Shown here one piece after another: positions 1-4,690 of a stretch of 15,459 bases of DNA. Each line of letters starts with the position of its first letter. Within the stretch, counting starts at the first letter, position 1. Made by a program: the position numbers and the translations under genes. The stretch comes from Candidatus Falkowiibacteriota bacterium. Its GTDB lineage: Bacteria > Patescibacteriota > Patescibacteriia > UBA2591 > JABMQE01. The stretch is from the NCBI GenBank assembly GCA_013203415.1, contig JABMQE010000132.1, positions 1 through 15,459 of the forward strand, written 5' to 3'. The notes under the pieces were generated by a model. That model ran no database searches. It was not told the DNA's origin and was given only the letters and a program-made list of their open reading frames with translations.

Positions 1-1506
1 CACAATCTCTACCAGCTTTCCATCCGGCGAAGTCCCCGCCACTTTCAAACCTGCTTTTTCCAATCTTGCTCGATACTGGTTATTAAGCTCATACCTATGC
101 CTATGCCTCTCCGAAATCCTGTTCGCCCGATATGCCTTAAAACTTTTGGTGTTCCTAACCAACTTGCAGGGCCAAGCGCCCAAACGCATTGTCCCGCCAT
201 AATCTTTCTCTAACATTTTCTTTTCCTGCTCCGGCATAATATGGATAACCGGGTGCTTTGTCTTATCATCAACTTCAGTCGTATTTGCCCCCCGCATTTT
301 ACAAACATTCCTCGCAAACTCAACCGTTGCCAATTGCATCCCATAACATAATCCTAAATACGGTATATTATTTTCTCTAGCATATTTAATAGCCATAATT
401 TTCCCTTCCACTCCTCTACTTCCAAACCCTCCCGGAATAATCAAGCCATCTAAATCTTTTAGCTCTTTTAGTTTCTTTTTATCCTGCTCATATTCCTCGC
501 TAGAAAGCCATAAAATTTTCGGCTTCTTTTTATGATGCCAGCAAGCATGCTTAACCGCCTCAATCACCGAAATATATGCATCCGACAAAACAAATTTTCC
601 ACTAGTAAAATATTTCCCAACAATCCCGATTTTCACTTCTTTCCGCGCTCTTTTTATGATAGTGGCCAAATTTCTAAAATCTTTTAGATCTTTCTTTCTG
701 GTCGTAATGCCGAATTTCCCCAAAACCTTCTCCCCTAACCTGTCTCTCTCAAAATTAATCGGCACTTCGTAAATCGAATTAATATCCGGCGCGCTGATAA
801 CATCTTCCGGCTGGACATTGCAAAAAATTGATATTTTTTGCTTTCTTGGTTTATCTAAAGGAACTGCTGATCTGCAAATAATAAAATCCGGCTGAATCCC
901 AACCATATTCAGCCATTTAGCCGCTTGTTGGGTTGGCTTTGTCTTCATCTCGCCTATTTTTTCCGGAATCGGCAAATATGTTACTAAAACAAAAATAACA
1001 TCTTCTGGATGCTGTAAATTTAATAATCTGGCCGCTTCCAAAAAAACAATATTCTCATAATCCCCGACCGTACCCCCAACTTCTGTTAATATAAAGTCCG
1101 GCTTTTTCTTTTTTTCTACCAATTTAATCCTTCTTATTATTTCTGCCGGAATATCGCGCATTACCTGCACACACCGGCCGTCATAATCTAAATTTCTTTC
1201 CCGCTCTATTACCGATTGATAAACCCGTCCGGTCGTCATATAATTCTCGCTTCCTATGTCCTCGTCTAAAAATCTTTCATAATTCCCAATATCCTGGTCT
1301 GTTTCATCCCCGTCATCCGTTACAAAAACCTCGCCGTGCTCTACTGGATTCATTGTTCCGGCATCCACATTTATATAAGGGTCAATCTTTATTGCTGTTA
1401 CTTTATAACCCTTGCCTTGCAAAATCTTTCCTATCGAGGCAGTGGTGGTGCCCTTACCGATTCCAGACATTACCCCTCCCACTACAAAGATAAACTTAGT
1501 TTTCAT
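1..1506 (-). CDS. pyrG: CTP synthase (glutamine-hydrolysing), 3' end cut by window
   Basis: Makes CTP from UTP, ATP and glutamine-derived ammonia in the cytoplasm. The reading frame runs from ATG at 1506 off the left edge, giving 502 residues with no stop. The N-terminal synthase domain opens with GGVMSGIGKGTTTASIGK (P-loop; most bacteria have SSLGKG), then DPYINVDAGTMNP, HGEVFVTDDG and EVGGTVGDYEN. The C-terminal glutamine amidotransferase domain has PGGFGSRG and GLCYGMQ, with the nucleophile Cys at about residue 387. The frame stops at SPDGKLVEIV, just before the expected HPEF catalytic His/Glu segment, so roughly 35-45 residues are missing by comparison with the usual 535-550. No Shine-Dalgarno site lies next to the start; a GGAGAAGGAG run is about 30 bases upstream, too far for a normal site. 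Identity is certain. Confidence 0.97.
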   Translation of the reverse strand, partial: MKTKFIFVVGGVMSGIGKGTTTASIGKILQGKGYKVTAIKIDPYINVDAGTMNPVEHGEVFVTDDGDETDQDIGNYERFLDEDIGSENYMTTGRVYQSVIERERNLDYDGRCVQVMRDIPAEIIRRIKLVEKKKKPDFILTEVGGTVGDYENIVFLEAARLLNLQHPEDVIFVLVTYLPIPEKIGEMKTKPTQQAAKWLNMVGIQPDFIICRSAVPLDKPRKQKISIFCNVQPEDVISAPDINSIYEVPINFERDRLGEKVLGKFGITTRKKDLKDFRNLATIIKRARKEVKIGIVGKYFTSGKFVLSDAYISVIEAVKHACWHHKKKPKILWLSSEEYEQDKKKLKELKDLDGLIIPGGFGSRGVEGKIMAIKYARENNIPYLGLCYGMQLATVEFARNVCKMRGANTTEVDDKTKHPVIHIMPEQEKKMLEKDYGGTMRLGAWPCKLVRNTKSFKAYRANRISERHRHRYELNNQYRARLEKAGLKVAGTSPDGKLVEIV

Positions 1507-1558
1507 GGGTCAATAATTAAACATAAATAAAATAAGAGATTCTCCTTCTCCTTTTTTT

Positions 1559-1587
1559 ATTCTAACATACATAATTATTAACAACAA
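1559..1587 (-). promoter_or_regulatory. Putative promoter of pyrG (extended -10)
   Basis: On the minus strand TTGTTG (1587-1582) is followed after 17 bases by TAGAAT (1564-1559), with TG plus one base directly before the -10. A start near 1552 would give a leader of about 45 bases. It lies back to back with the plus-strand promoter at 1595-1623, the two -35 boxes being 7 bases apart. Confidence 0.5.
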
Positions 1588-1594
1588 GAAAAGT

Positions 1595-1623
1595 TTGACA
1601 AAATATTAAAATTAATCTATCCT
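1595..1623 (+). promoter_or_regulatory. Putative promoter of the 81-aa gene
   Basis: A perfect TTGACA (1595-1600), a 17-base spacer and TATCCT (1618-1623, 4 of 6 consensus bases). It gives a pyrimidine-rich, apparently unstructured leader of about 50 bases ending in a strong Shine-Dalgarno site. Confidence 0.6.
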
Positions 1624-1679
1624 TACAAAAGAACTTTCGCCTATAACCCTGCCCTTCCCTTATCACCAGGAGACCAACG

Positions 1680-1925
1680 ATGAGAGGATACGACTACGGG
1701 TCATCCAGCGGTTCTTACGGTGCCCGCGGTACCATCCAGAGCATGCTGGAAGCGGGCGACAAAACCGCGGAAATCCGGATGGCCATAATGAATGAATTCG
1801 GCCTGCGAAAGTCGCAGGCAAACGATGCCATCCAGACCGTCAGACGAAGCGAGTCACACGCCACCACCCAGCCCGGCACGCGCAGAACGACTCCGGGAAG
1901 TACGGGATGGAGTATCTACGACTGA
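1680..1925 (+). CDS. Small HTH-like protein, unknown function
   Basis: 81 residues, not assigned to a named family. AGGAG at 1668-1672 lies 7 bases before the ATG and fixes the start. The N-terminus is Gly/Ser/Tyr-rich (about 1-15). Residues 16-58 look like three helices ending in EFGLRKSQANDAIQTVRR, which reads like a helix-turn-helix with a basic recognition helix. The last 20 or so residues are Thr/Pro/Gly-rich and probably disordered. There is no signal peptide or membrane segment, so it should be cytoplasmic, and DNA or RNA binding is a guess. It is a single-gene unit with its own promoter and terminator, convergent with rplI and divergent from pyrG, and visibly richer in GC than both. 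The stop is TGA, followed within 25 bases by a terminator hairpin. Confidence 0.75.
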   Translation: MRGYDYGSSSGSYGARGTIQSMLEAGDKTAEIRMAIMNEFGLRKSQANDAIQTVRRSESHATTQPGTRRTTPGSTGWSIYD

Positions 1926-1949
1926 GCTTCACCCCGCCCGAAGAACGAA

Positions 1950-1982
1950 AAAGAGTCCACACCGCTGTGGGCTCTTTCCTTT
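1950..1982. terminator. Bidirectional hairpin terminator between convergent genes
   Basis: AAAGAG-T-CCACA (1950-1961) pairs with TGTGG-G-CTCTTT (1966-1977): 11 pairs, one T/G position opposed inside the stem, and a 4-base loop. Pyrimidine-rich sequence follows on the plus strand and a run of five T follows on the minus strand, so it can serve both the 81-aa gene and rplI. Confidence 0.85.
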
Positions 1983-1996
1983 TACAAAAACACTAA

Positions 1997-2470
1997 TCAC
2001 TCCTTCAAAACAACAACTTTCAGCTCTCCTTTCTCATCCTCATCGAGCTGAGCTCGACCATCGAGCTGAGCTCGACCCGCTTTAACTTCAACCACATGCT
2101 CTCCAATCTCTTTTATCTTCTTCCCAATCTTTATCATCTTGGCCTCAATCTTTATCCCCATCTTTTTATCCAAATAATCCGCAATCTCCCTTGCTCCAAT
2201 CCCGGCAAAAAGATGCCCTTCCTTATTCGCCTTCGCTTTAATAGTAATCTTTGCTCCCTTTTTCATTATATCTTCAACACCGCTTAAAACCCCTTTTTTC
2301 TTTTTTTCTTTTTTCTTCTTTTCTAAACTCACCATCTTCACATTCCCATCCGTAGCAGCCATGCCTAATTTTTGCGGCAATAAAAAATTCCTCGCAAACC
2401 CGTCTGCAACTTCCTTCACCTCGCCCTTCTTACCCAAATTTTTAACTTCTTTAAGTAGTATAACTTTCAT
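1997..2470 (-). CDS. rplI: 50S ribosomal protein bL9 with in-frame repeat insertion
   Basis: Binds 23S rRNA at the base of the L1 stalk. The N-terminal domain is canonical: MKVILLKEVKNLGKKGEVKE, then DGFARNFLLPQKLG. A Lys-rich central helix (about 45-65) and the C-terminal domain with GHLFAGIGAREIAD follow. Near the C-terminus, after EHVVEVK, the protein carries AGRAQLDGRAQLDEDEKGE, encoded by two tandem 18-base palindromic units; family members normally have a short loop here. This explains a length of 157 against the usual 148-150. The stop is TGA at the family's normal end, showing that UGA is a stop in this genome. The gene starts 4 bases after the stop of the upstream coiled-coil gene, has no Shine-Dalgarno site and is probably co-transcribed with it. 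Some CPR lineages are reported to lack bL9; this one keeps it. Confidence 0.96.
   Translation of the reverse strand: MKVILLKEVKNLGKKGEVKEVADGFARNFLLPQKLGMAATDGNVKMVSLEKKKKEKKKKGVLSGVEDIMKKGAKITIKAKANKEGHLFAGIGAREIADYLDKKMGIKIEAKMIKIGKKIKEIGEHVVEVKAGRAQLDGRAQLDEDEKGELKVVVLKE
2041..2076. repeat. Tandem 18-base palindromic unit inside rplI
   Basis: Two exact copies of CATCGAGCTGAGCTCGAC (2041-2058 and 2059-2076). Each holds the perfect palindrome TCGAGCTGAGCTCGA. In frame they encode GRAQLD twice. The GC-rich TCGA/GAGCT core resembles repeats elsewhere in the window. Confidence 0.93.
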
Positions 2471-2474
2471 AATT

Positions 2475-2864
2475 TTAAGAGACCGACTCTTTTAAAATTT
2501 TTAACTCATCTGGCTTAGCGCATCCTTGCTTCTCAATCACATCAGTCACCACTGTTTGATGTTGGACCACATTTTCCATTTTCCCACGTATCACTTTAAT
2601 AATCTCATCCTTATGCTCTTCCAAATCCGCCCTAGTTGGGTAATCTCTTAGAATTTCATAAATCTCAACTTTAGTAGCAAACCCTTTTAGGTCTTCCTTA
2701 GTAGCATAACTCTTAAGCTCTTCTTTCAGATCATCTTTAGTAGCATAACCTTTAAGCTCTTCTTTTATTATATTTCTCATTGCCGGTAATAAAACCTGCT
2801 CAGTAAACTCACCAAGTATTTTCAATGTCACTGGTTGATTTAAATTTTCTTGTTTTTGCTCCAT
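2475..2864 (-). CDS. Small coiled-coil repeat protein, unknown function
   Basis: About 129 residues from ATG at 2864. A TTG 18 bases further upstream (2882) is possible, but the promoter geometry favours 2864. The N-terminal part contains VTLKILGEFTEQVLLPAMRN. Residues about 37-80 hold four degenerate repeats of 10-14 residues (KGYATKDDLK, KSYATKEDLK, KGFATKVEIY, RDYPTRADLE), the YATKxDL pattern seen in small coiled-coil proteins. A further helix with KVIRGKMENVVQHQTVVTDV follows. The repeats are also visible in the DNA (2690-2765), pointing to recent duplication. No signal peptide or catalytic motif is seen. It is the first gene of a two-gene unit with rplI. An oligomeric rod is likely; its role is unknown. 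Confidence 0.75.
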   Translation of the reverse strand: MEQKQENLNQPVTLKILGEFTEQVLLPAMRNIIKEELKGYATKDDLKEELKSYATKEDLKGFATKVEIYEILRDYPTRADLEEHKDEIIKVIRGKMENVVQHQTVVTDVIEKQGCAKPDELKILKESVS

Positions 2865-2865
2865 A

Positions 2866-2899
2866 ATTATATTATCTACCAAAAAATCTGTCCAGTCAA
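2866..2899 (-). promoter_or_regulatory. Promoter of the coiled-coil gene and rplI, probably leaderless
   Basis: Minus strand: TTGACT (2899-2894), 17 bases, GATAAT (2876-2871), then six bases to the A of ATG at 2864, where transcription would be expected to start. A second register five bases on, TGGACA (2894-2889), 17 bases, TATAAT (2871-2866), is also well formed but would start inside the gene. No Shine-Dalgarno site is present. Confidence 0.65.
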
Positions 2900-2903
2900 A
2901 TTT

Positions 2904-2943
2904 CTCTAACTAATAACCACTCTAATTACTCTAACTAATAACC
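2904..2943. repeat. 15-base direct repeat at the 3' end of the ctpA-like gene
   Basis: CTCTAACTAATAACC occurs at 2904-2918 and 2929-2943. The second copy overlaps the stop codon region of the protease gene. The sequence between is a degenerate version of the same motif. Confidence 0.8.
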
Positions 2944-4224
2944 TAGCAACTCCATTGCCCTATCCATCTGCGGATCCAAATCATTATCATAATCCTCGCC
3001 CGTCAGCTCGACTTCAACATCAGGCAAAATCCCCTCTCCTTCTATCTGCCTTTCTAAAGGCGTTAGCCACTTGGCAATCGTAATCTTAACCGAAGAGCCA
3101 TTACTTAAGGTCTCAAACTCCTGAACACTCCCCTTGCCAAACGTTTGCGTGCCCAAAATAGTGGCAAAATCATAATCCTGTAAAGCTCCGGCCACAATCT
3201 CCGATCCCGAAGCGCTTCCCCCATTTACCAAAACCACGGTCTTTATGCCTTTTAATCTTGCCTCTCTGGTCGATTTATAAGTTTTTTTCTTATCAATCGG
3301 CAAGCTCGAATCCTGATAATTATTTCCAAACTGCTCAATCATAATTAAATCATCATCAACCCACAAACTCGCCACATCAATCGCTTTGGTTAAAAATCCG
3401 CCCGGATTGTTCCTTAAATCCAAAATAATTCCCCCTGGGTTATTAGGCAAAATCTCATCCACTGCCTCTTCAAAAAGCCGGGTTGTATCATCATTAAAAC
3501 GTGAAATTTTTATATAACCAATTCCCCCTTCCATCCCGCCAGCTTCGCCAGGCGAGGCAAGCATCTCCCATCTTACACTCATAAATTTAATCTCATCCCG
3601 TTTAATTTCTATTTCTTTTAATTCCTCTTCCCCATTTTCCCGAAAAACATTAAGCACCACTTTTGTTCCTTTTTCTCCTCTTATCCTTTTTACTGCCTCG
3701 TCCAAACTAATTCCCGTGGTATCAAAATCATCAATTTTTAAAATCATATCGCCGGCTTTAAGCCCGCTTCTCTCTGCCGGCGAATCCGGTAAAGGCGCAA
3801 CCACAATTAAGCGTTCTTTTTTTATAGTTATTTCCGCTCCAATCCCCTCGAACCTGCCGGCTAATTCCTCCTGAAACTCATTAGCCTGGACTGGCTCTAA
3901 AAATATCGAATAAGGGTCCCCAAGCGAAGCCACACTCCCGGCCACTGCTCCATAAAAAAGCTGAACCTCTGGCACTGGCGCATCCACATATTTTTTATTT
4001 ATCAAACCCCAAACCTCCCCAAGCAGTCCAAACTCTACGTCCTCGCTTAAAAACTCGGGAAAATCTTCCCTGCTAGAAAGCTCGCCAAAAGTCGCTTCTT
4101 TTATTTCCCTTGATTGGCCATACCAAAAACCGCTAAAAAAAATCAAAACTGCCAAAAAAAGAATAATCAAGCTCAAAGAAAGCTTTTTGGACTTCCCTTT
4201 TTTTCTGTAAACAGATTTTTTCAT
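2935..4224 (-). CDS. S41-family C-terminal processing peptidase with PDZ domain
   Basis: A membrane-anchored serine protease (CtpA/Prc type) that trims or degrades envelope proteins from their C-termini. It has 429 residues. A basic N-terminus and one membrane segment (about 15-35, LSLIILFLAVLIFFSGFWYG) place the rest outside the membrane. The PDZ domain spans about 122-210, with GIGAEI and SGLKAGDMILKID. The protease core has GIGYIKISRF, GIILDLRNNPGG, then NGGSASGSEIVAGALQ with catalytic Ser339 and TFGKGSVQ with Lys364; the 25-residue Ser-Lys spacing matches the family. An unusual LASPGEAGGMEGG segment (222-234) precedes GIGYI, where relatives have only a short turn, and it is encoded by a GC-rich palindrome. 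No Shine-Dalgarno site. It stands alone between intergenic regions. Confidence 0.95.
   Translation of the reverse strand: MKKSVYRKKGKSKKLSLSLIILFLAVLIFFSGFWYGQSREIKEATFGELSSREDFPEFLSEDVEFGLLGEVWGLINKKYVDAPVPEVQLFYGAVAGSVASLGDPYSIFLEPVQANEFQEELAGRFEGIGAEITIKKERLIVVAPLPDSPAERSGLKAGDMILKIDDFDTTGISLDEAVKRIRGEKGTKVVLNVFRENGEEELKEIEIKRDEIKFMSVRWEMLASPGEAGGMEGGIGYIKISRFNDDTTRLFEEAVDEILPNNPGGIILDLRNNPGGFLTKAIDVASLWVDDDLIMIEQFGNNYQDSSLPIDKKKTYKSTREARLKGIKTVVLVNGGSASGSEIVAGALQDYDFATILGTQTFGKGSVQEFETLSNGSSVKITIAKWLTPLERQIEGEGILPDVEVELTGEDYDNDLDPQMDRAMELLGY
3535..3562. repeat. GC-rich palindromic element inside the protease gene
   Basis: A near-perfect hairpin, GCTTCGCC-A-GGCGAGGC (3542-3558; eight pairs with one mismatch), sits in a GC-rich block within an AT-rich gene. 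In frame on the minus strand it encodes ASPGEAGG. Confidence 0.7.
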
Positions 4225-4253
4225 AAATAAAAAACTTAAAAGTTATCAATTCC

Positions 4254-4281
4254 ATTCTATCATACTTTCTCATTTCCGCAA
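4254..4281 (-). promoter_or_regulatory. Putative promoter of the protease gene (extended -10)
   Basis: Minus strand: TTGCGG (4281-4276), 16 bases, TAGAAT (4259-4254), with TG plus one base before the -10 box. The -35 is weak. The same TGNTAGAAT form stands before pyrG. Confidence 0.45.
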
Positions 4282-4318
4282 AATTTTAACCACAACAACC
4301 GCAGCAAACAAAAAATTA

Positions 4319-4356
4319 TTAACTTTACCTGTGGTGAGCTTGCCGAATCCATTAAC
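4319..4356 (+). repeat. 38-base dispersed repeat, copy 1
   Basis: Begins TTAACT and ends CCATTAAC, with CCTGTGGTGAGCT and a CCGAA core between. It matches the copy at 4363-4400 at 34 of 38 positions. The core resembles the GTCGA-type repeat pieces inside the phosphodiesterase gene. Confidence 0.85.
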
Positions 4357-4362
4357 TATTTA

Positions 4363-4400
4363 TTAACTATACCTGTGGTGAGCTAGTCGAACCCATTAAC
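4363..4400 (+). repeat. 38-base dispersed repeat, copy 2
   Basis: Direct repeat of 4319-4356 after six bases, differing at four positions. It carries CCTGTGGTGAGCTAGTCGAA. Confidence 0.85.
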
Positions 4401-4466
4401 CTTTTCCCCGATTATACCCTTTTTCCTCACCAATTAATATCACCACTCATAACTCATACGATGACC

Positions 4467-4495
4467 TTGACAACAACAATATTTTATGCTAATAT
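4467..4495 (+). promoter_or_regulatory. Putative promoter of the large dockerin protein
   Basis: A perfect TTGACA (4467-4472), 17 bases, TAATAT (4490-4495), with TG plus C directly before the -10. A leader of about 190 bases results. A TATAAT at 4505-4510 has no good -35 and is an alternative. Confidence 0.6.
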
Positions 4496-4550
4496 TAATC
4501 ATTGTATAATACAGATAGATTTTTGACAATTCAGACATAAACATTAAACC

Positions 4551-4617
4551 CCTAAATTAGCCAAATTACACCCCAGAAGGACCAGGAGCCCTTTTGGACA
4601 GTTTGGCCAAATTTAGG
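4551..4617 (+). ncRNA. Structured 5' leader, candidate cis-regulatory RNA
   Basis: The outer helix CCTAAATT (4551-4558) pairs with AATTTAGG (4610-4617). After a small internal loop CCAAA (4561-4565) pairs with TTTGG (4602-4606). An inner hairpin CCAGAAGG (4573-4580) pairs with CCTTTTGG (4590-4597, one G-U) around ACCAGGAGC. No T run follows, so it is not a plain terminator. No known riboswitch class was recognised. Confidence 0.45.
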
Positions 4618-4690
4618 ACGATTCTACACGCATTACACGCTTTATCCCGTTTTTCTGCAGTTAACCTTTCTTTACGAAAGGAGCGGCCCA

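Larger units (their letters stand above)
4225..4690. other. Intergenic region between divergent protease and dockerin genes
   Basis: 466 bases without a supported gene. It holds the protease promoter (4254-4281), a pair of 38-base repeats (4319-4400), the promoter of the large exported protein (4467-4495), a structured leader (4551-4617) and the Shine-Dalgarno site AAAGGAG (4677-4683). Confidence 0.7.
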
